Assembly: GCA_963726105.1 (NCBI GenBank)
Contig: CAVSBJ010000019.1
Location: 248,001-312,000, forward strand
Direction: 5' to 3'
Length of the DNA: 64,000 nt
Source of the DNA: Roseiarcus sp963726105
Lineage (GTDB): Bacteria > Pseudomonadota > Alphaproteobacteria > Rhizobiales > Beijerinckiaceae
The number at the start of each line of letters is the position of its first letter. The stretch's first letter is position 1. The notes under the pieces were generated by a model. It was not told the DNA's origin, ran no database searches, and saw only the letters and a list, made by a program, of their open reading frames with translations. The position numbers and the translations under genes are program-made. Shown in pieces: positions 31,961-40,664 of this stretch.

Positions 31961-32665
31961 TCAGGAACGGGAGGCCCAATCGCTGTAGCGCTTAAGATTG
32001 TCTTCGTTGGGCGGATAAAGGCCCGGCAGCTTCGCTCCATTCGAGACCTCATCCATGATCCAGGTCTCCATCCGCTCCTGCTCGGGCGCGACCCGAACCA
32101 CGTCCTCGACGAGCGCGGCTGGAATCAGCGCCGCGCCGTCGTCGTCCACGACAACGATATCGTCGGGATAGACGGCGACGCCGCCGCAACCGATCGGCTC
32201 CTGCCAATTGACGAAGGTGAGACCGGCGACGGAGGGAGGGGCGGCCGCGCCCTGGCACCAGACAGAGAGGCCCGTCTTGAGGACGCCCGCCATGTCGCGC
32301 ACCGCCCCGTCGGTGACGAGTCCGGTCACGCCGCGCTGCTGTATCCGTGCACAGAGGATGTCGCCAAAGATGCCGGCATCGGTAACGCCCATCGCGTCGG
32401 CCACCGCGACGCAGCCGGGCGGCATGTCCTCGATCGCCGCCCGCGTCGATCGCGGCGAGGACCATGAAGCCGGCGTCGCGAGATCCTCACGCGCCGGAAT
32501 GAAGCGCAAAGTGAAGGCCCGCCCGACAATGCGCGGCTGCCCCGGGCGAATTGGCCGCGTTCCCCTCATCCAGACCCGGCGCAACCCATGCTTGAGCAGG
32601 ACGGTCGTGATCGTCGCGGTCGACACGGGCTTCAGAGCGTCGACGATGTCGCTAAGCTCACTCAT
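31961..32665 (-). CDS. RraA family protein (aldolase-like)
   Basis: A 234-residue RraA/4-hydroxy-4-methyl-2-oxoglutarate aldolase family protein. It has the conserved GDILCARIQQRGVTGLVTDG followed by AVRD, whose Arg-Asp binds the ligand and metal in the aldolases, and DDIVVVDDDGAALIP, a strand pair typical of the fold. Family members are either aldolases, oxaloacetate decarboxylases, or RNase E regulators; in alphaproteobacteria without RraB the enzyme role is more likely. The actual substrate is unknown. The gene is divergent from the SRAP gene. Confidence 0.88.
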   Translation of the reverse strand: MSELSDIVDALKPVSTATITTVLLKHGLRRVWMRGTRPIRPGQPRIVGRAFTLRFIPAREDLATPASWSSPRSTRAAIEDMPPGCVAVADAMGVTDAGIFGDILCARIQQRGVTGLVTDGAVRDMAGVLKTGLSVWCQGAAAPPSVAGLTFVNWQEPIGCGGVAVYPDDIVVVDDDGAALIPAALVEDVVRVAPEQERMETWIMDEVSNGAKLPGLYPPNEDNLKRYSDWASRS

Positions 32666-32784
32666 GGGTCCTCCGGGACATGTTCAGGCAAAGCAGGGGC
32701 GGCGCCAAGCACGCTAGAATACGACTCACGCTTCGGCCAGTGTATGTCAGGTCAAGACGCGAATCCTCCGCTGGAACAGCCGCC

Positions 32785-33375
32785 ATGTGCAACGCCTATC
32801 GCCTGGTGACCGATGCGGCCACGCTCTTTGACGGCTTCTCCCAGACCCGAATCAAAATCCGCCTTTCGGAGGGTGCGCCCAACATCGAGGCGCGAGAGGA
32901 CATCAAGATTACGGATTCGGCGCCGATCGTCCGTGCCGTCGCCGGCGCGGCGGACGCGGGCGACCTCGTGCAACGACGCTGGAGTTGGCCCGGTCAGAAC
33001 CGGAAGCCCGTCTACAATTTCCGATCGGACGGCCGCGAGTTCGCTTCAGGCCGGTGCCTCATTCCCGCCGACGGCTTCTACGAGTTCACCGATCCGGCGG
33101 ACCAGAAGAAAAAGCGGAAGGACAAGTGGCTGTTCACCAAGGCCGGCGCGCCGTGGTTTTGCGTAGCCGGAATCTGGCGGGCCGATACCCAGGTCGGCGA
33201 GGCCTTCACGATGTTGACGATGCCGCCAGGCCCTGACATCGCGCCTTACCATGATCGCCAGATCGCCATCCTCGATCGCTCCGATTGGGCCGCCTGGCTC
33301 GACCACTCGGTTTCAGCCAAGGCGGTCCTGAAGCCGCTGCCTGCAGGGAGCCTTGCCGTCGAGCAGGTGGGCTAG
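32785..33375 (+). CDS. SOS response-associated peptidase (SRAP/YedK-HMCES-like)
   Basis: A 196-residue SRAP protein. Members crosslink to abasic sites in single-stranded DNA through Cys2, shielding them from cleavage. Cys2 is exposed at the start (MCNAYRL, in place of the commoner MCGRF), which fixes ATG 32785 as start. The other key residues are Asn78 (VYNFRSDG), Glu100 (PADGFYEF) and His156 (YHDRQIAIL). The MCNxY form is a subfamily. No LexA box was seen in front. The stop overlaps the stop of a small gene on the other strand by three bases. Confidence 0.93.
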   Translation: MCNAYRLVTDAATLFDGFSQTRIKIRLSEGAPNIEAREDIKITDSAPIVRAVAGAADAGDLVQRRWSWPGQNRKPVYNFRSDGREFASGRCLIPADGFYEFTDPADQKKKRKDKWLFTKAGAPWFCVAGIWRADTQVGEAFTMLTMPPGPDIAPYHDRQIAILDRSDWAAWLDHSVSAKAVLKPLPAGSLAVEQVG

Positions 33376-33458
33376 ACGCGTCGGTCGCGCCCTTTGGCGT
33401 AAGCGCACATGAGCAAAAGAACGAGCCATCCGGCGGCTCCCGCCAATACGATCGTCAC
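33372..33458 (-). CDS. Unannotated 28-residue membrane microprotein
   Basis: GTG-started frame of 28 codons: a hydrophobic stretch of about 18 residues (residues 2-19: TIVLAGAAGWLVLLL) and a basic C-terminus (YAKGRDRRV), so one transmembrane helix with the basic end in the cytosol. The start has AGAGG eight bases upstream. It overlaps the end of the SRAP gene on the opposite strand. A second microprotein follows in the same direction upstream, so the two may form an operon. No family recognised; it is unlikely to be picked up by automatic prediction because of its size. Confidence 0.45.
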   Translation of the reverse strand: MTIVLAGAAGWLVLLLMCAYAKGRDRRV

Positions 33459-33510
33459 TTGAGTTTCCTCTTGAATTCGGTTGGGTGCCCAGCGCCGAGG
33501 GAGGGGTTCG

Positions 33511-33591
33511 TCACATCCGCTCGGCGATTTTGAAGACGAGCCAGCCGAGACCGGCGAAGCTCAAGCCCCAAAGAACCATGACCGCGATCAT
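33511..33591 (-). CDS. Unannotated 26-residue membrane microprotein
   Basis: ATG-started frame of 26 codons: hydrophobic core VMVLWGLSFAGLGWLVF at residues 4-20, then KIAERM. One transmembrane helix. Start with GAGGT seven bases upstream, a strong Shine-Dalgarno. Stop at 33511, about 50 bases before the next microprotein start. The two share length, topology, a G-W pair in the helix and strong ribosome sites, which supports them as real. The function is unknown; comparable small proteins of bacteria are often subunits of respiratory or transport complexes. Confidence 0.5.
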   Translation of the reverse strand: MIAVMVLWGLSFAGLGWLVFKIAERM

Positions 33592-33903
33592 CGCCCTGAC
33601 CTCATTTTTACAGAAAGATGACGAATTTACCGCTCGATGGCAAGTAACAAATTGTTAAAGGCAAATCGGGCGGTTGAAGACCATCGTCCTTTTCTCGTGA
33701 GCGGTTGTAGGCCTCCGTCCGGCTTCGCGCCGTGATGCGGCTCACACTTCGTTAACCAAACGAAAGCCAGGGAGGCCCTTGGACCGTTCCCTGGACGGGA
33801 GTGTCGGCAAGACGCGCGCTGGGCGGACGCGACGTGGGGCAAATAATGCGCAGAGTCGATCCGTCCTAACGGAAGATTAACCTTGAGGCCCTAAGGCGTT
33901 GAT
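33592..33903. other. Gene-free spacer before the division cluster
   Basis: No coding frame supported. It should contain the dcw promoter and that of the microproteins; I could not fix either by sequence. Confidence 0.3.
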
Positions 33904-33938
33904 GCCCATGGGGTCCCATGCTATCCCACGTCGTCCCG
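33904..33938 (-). promoter_or_regulatory. MraZ-binding repeats (four TGGG boxes)
   Basis: Read on the minus strand, TGGGx units recur with 10-base periodicity: CGGGA, TGGGA, TGGGA and TGGGC, each separated by five bases (positions 33904-33908, 33914-33918, 33924-33928, 33934-33938 on the plus strand). TGGGx-N5 repeats are the known operator of MraZ, which represses its own operon, so the cluster is probably autoregulated. Confidence 0.8.
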
Positions 33939-34023
33939 TATATCGACTGCGCCCCCGCGCCGTCGCCTAGCGCCGCAAGAAAGCGGCTGGGGCAGCCGTG
34001 CTCACGCGCCGAAGGGCTGTTTG

Positions 34024-34488
34024 GTGGATCGATTTCTTTCGAATTTCACCCACCGCTTCGACGCCAAGGGGCGGATCTCGATTCCGGCCTCGTTCCGTCA
34101 GGTGCTGACCAAGGACGGCTTCGCCGGCGTCTATGCCTATCCGTCGCTCGATGCGCCGGCGCTCGACTGCGGCGGCAACGCGCTGATCGCCGAGATCGAT
34201 TCGCTTCTGCAGACAATGCCGCCCTATTCGCAGTCGCGCGACGCCTTCGCGACCGCGCTTCTGGGCATGAGCGAGGTCTTGCGTCTGGACGCCGAGGGCC
34301 GGGTGTTCTTCGAGGAGCGGCTGAAGACGGCGTTGGGGCTTGGCTCCGAGGCGGTGTTCGTTGGCCAGGGGCACAAGTTTCAGATCTGGGAGCCGACGCG
34401 CTTTCAGCTCCATCTCGATCAGGCGCGGGAGCGAGTCCGGCGCTTGCGCGCGGAGCGCGACGCGCTTGCGCCGCCGGGAGCCTCGTGA
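34024..34488 (+). CDS. mraZ: Transcriptional regulator MraZ
   Basis: A 154-residue AbrB-like (double SpoVT/AbrB) DNA-binding protein that regulates the dcw cluster by binding repeated TGGGx boxes, which are present 85 bases upstream. Two swapped-hairpin repeats: FLSNFTHRFDAKGRISIP and EVLRLDAEGRVFFEERL. The GTG at 34024 was chosen because the family starts (M)DRFLSN; the TTG just before is an alternative. GAAGGG lies seven bases before. Stop and rsmH start overlap (TGATG). Confidence 0.93.
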   Translation: MDRFLSNFTHRFDAKGRISIPASFRQVLTKDGFAGVYAYPSLDAPALDCGGNALIAEIDSLLQTMPPYSQSRDAFATALLGMSEVLRLDAEGRVFFEERLKTALGLGSEAVFVGQGHKFQIWEPTRFQLHLDQARERVRRLRAERDALAPPGAS

Positions 34489-35498
34489 TGAGCCCCGCCG
34501 CGCCCGTTGGGCTCGGCCATGTTCCTGTCCTGCTTGCGGAGGCCATCGAGGCGCTCGAGCCTCGCGCGAATGGCGTCTATCTCGATGGCACCCTCGGCGC
34601 CGGAGGCTACGCGCGCGCCCTCCTCGATCGTGGCGCCCGCGTGATCGCGCTTGACCGCGATCCCGCCGCCATTCGCGCCGGCGAAACTCTGAAAGCTTCG
34701 TCCGACGGTCGGTTGGAGCTCGTGGAGGCGCGCTTCGGCGAACTCGACGAGGTCGCCAAGCGTCTCGGCGTCGACGCGATGGATGGAGTCGTCCTCGACA
34801 TTGGCGTGTCCTCGATGCAGTTCGACGAAGCCGCGCGCGGCTTCTCGCTGCGCTTTGACGCGCCACTCGACATGCGCATGGGGCGCGGCGGCCGTTCGGC
34901 CGCCGACATTCTGCGCGAAGAGGACGAAGCGACCATCGCCGACATCCTGTTCCATTTCGGCGAGGAGCGCGCCGCGCGCCGGATCGCGCGCGCCATTGTC
35001 GCCGACCGCGAGACAAAGCCCTTCACTTCGACGCTGGAGCTCGCGGCAATGATTGCGCGGGTCGCGCCGGCGCGGCGTGGCGAGCTCACTCATCCCGCCA
35101 CGCGCGCCTTCCAGGCTTTGCGCATCGCCGTCAACGACGAGCTCGGCGAGCTCATACACGGGCTTTGCGCCGCCGAGCGGCTGCTCAAGCCCGGCGGCCG
35201 CCTCGTGGTTGTGACGTTCCACTCGCTCGAGGACCGCATCGTCAAGCAGTTCTTCGCCGGCCGCTCGGGCCGCGGACGGGCGGCCTCGCGTCGCCTGCCT
35301 GGCGAACCGGCCGAGGCCGAGCCGACATTCGAGGTTCCGCGCGGCCAGCCGATCGAACCGGGGGAGGCGGAGACGAGGGCAAACCCGCGTTCGCGCTCGG
35401 CGAAATTGCGGTTTGGCGCCCGTACGAGCGCGCTGCCGCGGGGACGCGACCAGAGCATTGAGGCGCTGGCGCGACTGCCAACGCGGAGGGGGAGATAA
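34488..35498 (+). CDS. rsmH: 16S rRNA (cytosine(1402)-N4)-methyltransferase
   Basis: SAM-dependent methyltransferase of 336 residues that modifies C1402 of 16S rRNA at the P site. SAM-binding site YLDGTLGAGGYARALLDRG and ALDRDP, then DIGVSSMQFDEAARGFS, RMGRGGRSAADIL and the C-terminal VVVTFHSLEDRIVKQF. The C-terminus is basic and Arg-rich. The frame is open far upstream through mraZ, but only the part from ATG 34488 is homologous. Start overlaps the mraZ stop, so translation is coupled. Confidence 0.97.
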   Translation: MSPAAPVGLGHVPVLLAEAIEALEPRANGVYLDGTLGAGGYARALLDRGARVIALDRDPAAIRAGETLKASSDGRLELVEARFGELDEVAKRLGVDAMDGVVLDIGVSSMQFDEAARGFSLRFDAPLDMRMGRGGRSAADILREEDEATIADILFHFGEERAARRIARAIVADRETKPFTSTLELAAMIARVAPARRGELTHPATRAFQALRIAVNDELGELIHGLCAAERLLKPGGRLVVVTFHSLEDRIVKQFFAGRSGRGRAASRRLPGEPAEAEPTFEVPRGQPIEPGEAETRANPRSRSAKLRFGARTSALPRGRDQSIEALARLPTRRGR

Positions 35499-35503
35499 GA
35501 TCG

Positions 35504-35884
35504 ATGTGGCGTATTCTGCACGCGTTCGCCATCGCCGCGCTGATCGGCTCGGCGGCATACGTCTACGGCGTCAAGTACCGAACGATCTACGCCTCCGAGC
35601 AGCTCGTGAAGACACGCCATCTCATCAACAGGGAGAAGGACGCGATCAATCTCCTGCGCGCGGAATATGCGCATCTCGCCCGGCCCGACCGCGTGCAGGC
35701 GCTGGCCAATTCGAAGCTCGGTCTGCAGCCCTTGGCCTTGAGCCAGATCGCGACCGTCAACGAGTTGCCTGACGCCCAGCCTAAGACCGACTCGATCGGC
35801 CGTACGCTCGAATCGCTCGGTTTCACCGCCGACAATTCGACCCCGGCCGTCACCGCCTCCGTCTCGACTCCGCCGGTCAGGTGA
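35504..35884 (+). CDS. ftsL: Cell division protein FtsL
   Basis: A 126-residue bitopic inner-membrane protein: N-terminal transmembrane helix at about residues 4-22 (RILHAFAIAALIGSAAYVY), then a periplasmic coiled coil (EQLVKTRHLINREKDAINLLRAE is the region) and a disordered tail. It joins FtsB-FtsQ in the divisome to activate FtsWI. The sequence is weakly conserved as usual; position between rsmH and ftsI, 5 bases after rsmH, supports the name. Confidence 0.88.
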   Translation: MWRILHAFAIAALIGSAAYVYGVKYRTIYASEQLVKTRHLINREKDAINLLRAEYAHLARPDRVQALANSKLGLQPLALSQIATVNELPDAQPKTDSIGRTLESLGFTADNSTPAVTASVSTPPVR

Positions 35885-35887
35885 GCC

Positions 35888-37795
35888 ATGGCCGAGATCC
35901 CGACCAACTCGACAGAAATGCCCGCGAGGCGCGCGCGGGTGCGCTTCAATCCCCTGGATGTGCTGGCTGACGCCGCGATCGAGTCGCTCAGGCGACACTT
36001 GCCGAAGAATTTCGGCGTCGACTTGGAGCCCCCAGGCTCGCGACTGCCACAGCCAGCAGGTGTCAACAAAGCCAAGCTCAAGGCCTTTGCGCGCCAGCTC
36101 CTGTCGACCCGGCTCGACCGTTCGAGCGCGCGCGTCCGCACCATCGCGCTTGGGCTATTCGTCGCCTATGCCGGGATCGGCGTGAAGCTGCTTGTGCTTG
36201 GGCTCAGCCATGATCCGCCGCAGACGTTGAAGACAGCGGCCGATGACGCGATCTCCGGCGCCAGACCCGATTTATTGGACAGGAACGGCGAGATCCTCGC
36301 GACCGACATCAAGACCATGTCGGTGTTCGCCGAGCCGAACCGCATCATCGACATCGACGAAGCCGTCGAACTGATCACCGCCGTGCTTCCCGATGTCGAT
36401 GCGAAGGAGCTGCGCGAGCGGCTGGCTTCGAAAAAGGGGTTCATCTGGGTGAAGCGGCAAATCACGCCGAAGGAGCAGGCGGAAATCTTTCACCTGGGCC
36501 TGCCCGGCGTCGGCTTTCTGCCGGAGAACAAGCGCATCTATCCCAACGGCCCGATCGGCGCCTATGTGATCGGGTATGTCGACAAAGACAACGTCGGCAT
36601 CGCGGGCATGGAGAAATATCTCGACGAGCAGAGCCTGACCGACCCGCATGTCGCGGGCTTCACGGTCGATCCCGACAGCCTGAAGCCGGTCCGATTGTCG
36701 CTCGATCTCAAGGCCACGCACGCGCTGCGCGACGAACTCGTCGACGGAATGGACCGCTTCCACGCCAAGGCGGCGGCGGGGATGATCATCGACGTCAACA
36801 CCGGCGAAGTGATCGCGCTCGAATCGCTGCCCGACTTCGACCCCAATGATCCGAGCGGCGCGCACGACCCGAGCAAGATCAATCGCATCAGTGTCGGCGT
36901 CTACGAAATGGGCTCGACCTTCAAGGCGCTTTCGCTCGCCATGGCGCTCGAATCCGGCAAGGTCAATCTCGGCTCGCACGTGGACGCGCGCGACAGCCTG
37001 CGCTACGGGCGCTTCACGATTCACGATTTCCACGCCACCCATCGCGTGCTGACGGTTCCCGAAGTGTTCACTCATTCCTCGAACATCGGCGCCGCGCGGC
37101 TCGCGCTGATGGTTGGCGTCGAGGGCCATAAAGCCTTCTTGAAGAAGATGGGCCAGCTCGATCGGTTGCGCACCGAATTGCCGGAGAGCGCCGAGCCGCT
37201 GGTGCCCAAGCATTGGTCGCTTCTCAACACCATGACCATCGCCTTCGGGCAGGGCCTCAATGTGGCGCCGATCCAGGCGGTGATGGCGGTGTGCGCGCTG
37301 GCCAACGGCGGCGAGTTGATGACGCCGACCTTTCTGCCGCGCAGCGAAGAGGAGGCGGCGAAGGTCAGCCATCGCGTGATCAGCGAACAGACGTCCGAAT
37401 CGATGCGGTATCTGATGCGCTCCAACGCGACGCACGGGTCCGCAAGTTTCGCCAACATTCCCGGCTATTACGTCGGCGGCAAAACCGGAACCGCCGACAA
37501 GATCATCCACGGCCACTATGCGCAGAACAGGGTTTTCAACACCTTCATGGCGATTACCCCGGCCGACAAGCCAAAGTACCTTTATCTGACCATCTACGAT
37601 GATCCGCAGGCCACGCCGGAAGATCATGGATATCATACCGCCGCCTACAATGCCGGACGCGTCGCCGGCGCGCTTATTCGCCGGGTCGAACCGCTTGAGG
37701 GCGTGCCGCCGATGAAGGAGGCGCCAACTCAGCCATTCCCCATCATCGCCCGACTGGGGTATGGAGCCGACGCCGACAAGACCGGCAAGGAGTGA
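35888..37795 (+). CDS. ftsI: Peptidoglycan D,D-transpeptidase FtsI (PBP3)
   Basis: Septal class B penicillin-binding protein of 635 residues. A long cytosolic N-terminus (about 85 residues) precedes the single membrane helix (TIALGLFVAYAGIGVKLLVL), followed by the pedestal and the transpeptidase domain. Active-site motifs: STFK with the acylated Ser343 (YEMGSTFKAL), SSN (THSSNIGAA) and KTGTA (GGKTGTADK). It crosslinks peptidoglycan made by FtsW. Three bases after ftsL, and its stop overlaps the first possible start of murE. Confidence 0.97.
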   Translation: MAEIPTNSTEMPARRARVRFNPLDVLADAAIESLRRHLPKNFGVDLEPPGSRLPQPAGVNKAKLKAFARQLLSTRLDRSSARVRTIALGLFVAYAGIGVKLLVLGLSHDPPQTLKTAADDAISGARPDLLDRNGEILATDIKTMSVFAEPNRIIDIDEAVELITAVLPDVDAKELRERLASKKGFIWVKRQITPKEQAEIFHLGLPGVGFLPENKRIYPNGPIGAYVIGYVDKDNVGIAGMEKYLDEQSLTDPHVAGFTVDPDSLKPVRLSLDLKATHALRDELVDGMDRFHAKAAAGMIIDVNTGEVIALESLPDFDPNDPSGAHDPSKINRISVGVYEMGSTFKALSLAMALESGKVNLGSHVDARDSLRYGRFTIHDFHATHRVLTVPEVFTHSSNIGAARLALMVGVEGHKAFLKKMGQLDRLRTELPESAEPLVPKHWSLLNTMTIAFGQGLNVAPIQAVMAVCALANGGELMTPTFLPRSEEEAAKVSHRVISEQTSESMRYLMRSNATHGSASFANIPGYYVGGKTGTADKIIHGHYAQNRVFNTFMAITPADKPKYLYLTIYDDPQATPEDHGYHTAAYNAGRVAGALIRRVEPLEGVPPMKEAPTQPFPIIARLGYGADADKTGKE

Positions 37796-37806
37796 GCTCG
37801 AGGGCG

Positions 37807-39249
37807 ATGAGACGGCTTGGCGACATCCTCGAGCTCAAGGACGCTGATCGCGCGCTCGCGTCGCGGGCGATTGCGGGGCTTGCATTCGACAGCCGAAAGA
37901 CGGCGCCCGGCGATATCTTCTTCGCGCTGGCCGGGGCGAAAGATGACGGCCTCAAGCACGTGGGCGAAGCGGTGGCGAAGGGCGCAGCCGCAATTGTCGC
38001 CGAGCGTTGGGCGGAAACCCCCAACGCAGCCTTCGTCAAGGTCGCCGACGCACGCGCGGCGCTTGCTCACGCTGCCGCGCGCTTCTATCCCCGCCAGCCC
38101 GAGACGATCGTCGCAGTGACCGGCACCAGTGGAAAGACCTCGGTCGCGGCTTTCGTGCGCCAGATCTGGCAGACATTGGAGCGCGAGGCGGCTTCGATCG
38201 GGACGATCGGCGTTGTGTCGCACCCGCTGACGATCTACGGATCGCTGACGACGCCCGACCCCGTCGCGCTGCATGAGCTTCTCGATCGGCTTGCCTCGAA
38301 CGGCGTCACCAACCTCGCGATCGAGGCCTCGTCGCACGGCCTCGACCAGAAGCGGCTCGATGGCGTGCGGCTTGCCGCCGCCGCGTTCACCAACCTGACG
38401 CGCGACCACATGGACTATCATGCGACGGTCGAGGATTATCTCAAGGCCAAGCTCAGGCTGTTCCAAGAGCTTTTGCCGGATGGCGCGCCGGCGGTCATTG
38501 ACGCAGACAGCGCCATCGCTCCGCGCGTGATCGCCGCGGTGCGGGCGCGTGGCCTCCAGGTCGTCACTGTCGGCGTGAAGGGCGAGACAATTCGCCTGAG
38601 CGCCGCCACGCGCGACCGACTGTCGTCGGCCCTCGATCTTCAGTTCGGCGGCCGAAGCTATCGCGTGAATTTTCCGCTGGCCGGCGACTTTCAGATCTCG
38701 AACGTGCTGGTCGCCGCCGGCCTTTGCATCGCGACCGGCAGCGAGGCGGACGCGGTGTTCGAAGCGCTGACGACGCTGGAAGGGGCGCCGGGACGCCTCG
38801 AGCGCATCGGCGACGTGCGCGGTGCGACAGTGTTTGTCGATTACGCGCATAAGCCCGACGCGCTCGAAAAGGCGATCGCCGCGCTGCGTCCGTTCGTGCG
38901 TGGGCGTCTCGTCCTGGTGTTCGGTTGCGGGGGCGACCGCGATCCCGGCAAGCGGCCGATTATGGGCGCAATCGCTGCGCGCTCAGCCGACGTGACGATC
39001 GTGACCGACGACAATCCCCGCTCCGAAGATCCCAGAGCGATCCGAGCGCAGATCCTGGCCGCCGCGCCTTCGGCGATCGAGATCGGCGACCGGGCCGCGG
39101 CCATCCGCGAAGGGGTCGCGATGCTTCGCGGCGGCGATGCGTTGCTGATTGCCGGCAAGGGTCACGAAACCGGGCAGATCATCGGCGATAAGACGCTGCC
39201 GTTCTCCGACGCGGACGAGGCGCGCGCGGCGCTCATGGGGGCGCCATGA
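37807..39249 (+). CDS. murE: UDP-N-acetylmuramoyl-L-alanyl-D-glutamate--2,6-diaminopimelate ligase
   Basis: Mur ligase that adds meso-diaminopimelate to UDP-MurNAc-L-Ala-D-Glu. ATP motif VTGTSGKTSVAAF, substrate part IEASSHGLDQKRLDG, FTNLTRDHMDYH with the modified-lysine site, VDYAHKPDAL, and TDDNPRSED, the DNPR signature of DAP-specific enzymes (lysine enzymes differ here), so the peptidoglycan is of the DAP type. I chose ATG 37807 (480 residues); a GTG at 37792 overlapping the ftsI stop is an alternative. Its stop overlaps the ATG of murF. Confidence 0.96.
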   Translation: MRRLGDILELKDADRALASRAIAGLAFDSRKTAPGDIFFALAGAKDDGLKHVGEAVAKGAAAIVAERWAETPNAAFVKVADARAALAHAAARFYPRQPETIVAVTGTSGKTSVAAFVRQIWQTLEREAASIGTIGVVSHPLTIYGSLTTPDPVALHELLDRLASNGVTNLAIEASSHGLDQKRLDGVRLAAAAFTNLTRDHMDYHATVEDYLKAKLRLFQELLPDGAPAVIDADSAIAPRVIAAVRARGLQVVTVGVKGETIRLSAATRDRLSSALDLQFGGRSYRVNFPLAGDFQISNVLVAAGLCIATGSEADAVFEALTTLEGAPGRLERIGDVRGATVFVDYAHKPDALEKAIAALRPFVRGRLVLVFGCGGDRDPGKRPIMGAIAARSADVTIVTDDNPRSEDPRAIRAQILAAAPSAIEIGDRAAAIREGVAMLRGGDALLIAGKGHETGQIIGDKTLPFSDADEARAALMGAP

Positions 39250-40661
39250 CTGCGCTGTGGACCCGATCCGAACTGAGCCCAGCGCTCGACGGTCCGCCGA
39301 GCGCTCCGCTCAGCTTGAGTGTCACGGGCGTCTCGATCGACAGCCGGACCCTTGAGGCCGGCGACCTCTTCTTCGCCATCCGGGGCGATGCCCATGACGG
39401 TCACGATCACGTCGCGCGCGCGTTTGAAGCCGGCGCCGCGGCGGCGGTCGTATCGCGCGAGCGCGCGCGTGCGCTCGCAGCACTCGGTCCTGTCTTTGCA
39501 GCCGACGACACGCTCAAGGCGATGGAGCGGCTGGGCCTCGCGGCCCGCGCGCGTTCGAAAGCGAAGATCGTCGGCGTCACAGGTTCGGTCGGCAAGACGA
39601 CCGTCAAGGAGATGCTGCGGGCGATGCTGGCGGCCAACGGCCTTACCCACGCATCGGCTGCTTCCTACAACAATCACTGGGGCGTGCCCTTGACGCTTGC
39701 GCGAATGCCGGCAGACGCCCGTTTTGGCGTGTTCGAGATGGGCATGAACCATGCGGGTGAAATCACGCCGCTCACGCGCAGGGCGCGGCCCCACGTCGCC
39801 CTCGTGACGACGATCGCCCCCGTCCACATCGAGCATTTGGGTTCGCTCGAAGCGATCGCCGACGCGAAGGCCGAGATCTTCCTCGGTCTCGAGCCTCACG
39901 GGACTGCGGTCTTGAATCGCGACGCGCCGCAATTCGAACGCTTGTCGAAAGCGGCTATTTCGCGCGGCGCGCGGGTCTTGAGTTTTGGCGGTGGCGAAGC
40001 GTGCGACGCGCAGCTCCTGGAGTTTACGAGCAAGGATAGCGGCTCGTGCGTGCGGGCGCGCGTTCTCGGCCGCGAACTGGCGTTCGAACTCGGCGCGCCG
40101 GGAGCCCACATGGTGCAAGACGCGCTGGGCGCGCTTTTGGCGGTGGAGGCGTTGGGCGCGGAGCTTGAGGCTTCGGCGGCGGCGCTCGAGCTTTTCTCGC
40201 CGCAGAAGGGCAGGGGCGAGCGCTTCTCCGTGTCGACGCCTAACGGCCCCGCGACCATCATCGATGAAAGCTACAACGCGAATCCCGCTTCGATGCGGGC
40301 GGCCCTGGCGCTGCTCGCCGCGGCCAAGCCCGGACCAAAGGGACGCCGCATCGCGGTCATCGGCGACATGCTCGAGCTCGGACCCAAGGCTGCGGCGATG
40401 CACGCCGAACTCGCCGCCGACCTCAGCGCCAATAAGGTGGATCTCTTGTTCGGCGCGGGCCCGCTCACGCGCGCGCTTTACGAGGCGGCGCCGGCGTCTA
40501 TGCGGGCTGCTTGGACCGAGCGCTCAAGCGATTTGACGGACGAACTCGCCCGCACCCTGCGCGGCGGCGACATTGCGATGGTCAAAGGCTCTAACGGCAG
40601 CCGGATGGGCCCGCTCGTGTCAGCTTTGCGCGATCGTTTCGCTCAAAGCGCGGGAGGCTAG
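39246..40661 (+). CDS. murF: UDP-N-acetylmuramoyl-tripeptide--D-alanyl-D-alanine ligase
   Basis: Completes the cytosolic pentapeptide by adding D-Ala-D-Ala. A 471-residue Mur ligase: N-terminal UDP-binding part (GVSIDSRTLEAGDLFFAI), ATP motif GVTGSVGKTTVKEML, middle YNNHWGVPLTLARMP, FEMGMNHAGEI, then the C-terminal DESYNANPASMRAAL. The ATG overlaps murE by four bases (ATGA), showing tight coupling. Confidence 0.97.
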   Translation: MTALWTRSELSPALDGPPSAPLSLSVTGVSIDSRTLEAGDLFFAIRGDAHDGHDHVARAFEAGAAAAVVSRERARALAALGPVFAADDTLKAMERLGLAARARSKAKIVGVTGSVGKTTVKEMLRAMLAANGLTHASAASYNNHWGVPLTLARMPADARFGVFEMGMNHAGEITPLTRRARPHVALVTTIAPVHIEHLGSLEAIADAKAEIFLGLEPHGTAVLNRDAPQFERLSKAAISRGARVLSFGGGEACDAQLLEFTSKDSGSCVRARVLGRELAFELGAPGAHMVQDALGALLAVEALGAELEASAAALELFSPQKGRGERFSVSTPNGPATIIDESYNANPASMRAALALLAAAKPGPKGRRIAVIGDMLELGPKAAAMHAELAADLSANKVDLLFGAGPLTRALYEAAPASMRAAWTERSSDLTDELARTLRGGDIAMVKGSNGSRMGPLVSALRDRFAQSAGG

Positions 40662-40664
40662 GAC

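Noticed and set aside
33918..34487. Upstream extension of the rsmH frame
   Set aside because: It overlaps mraZ and the MraZ boxes and has no RsmH homology; the ATG at 34488 overlaps the mraZ stop as expected for coupling.
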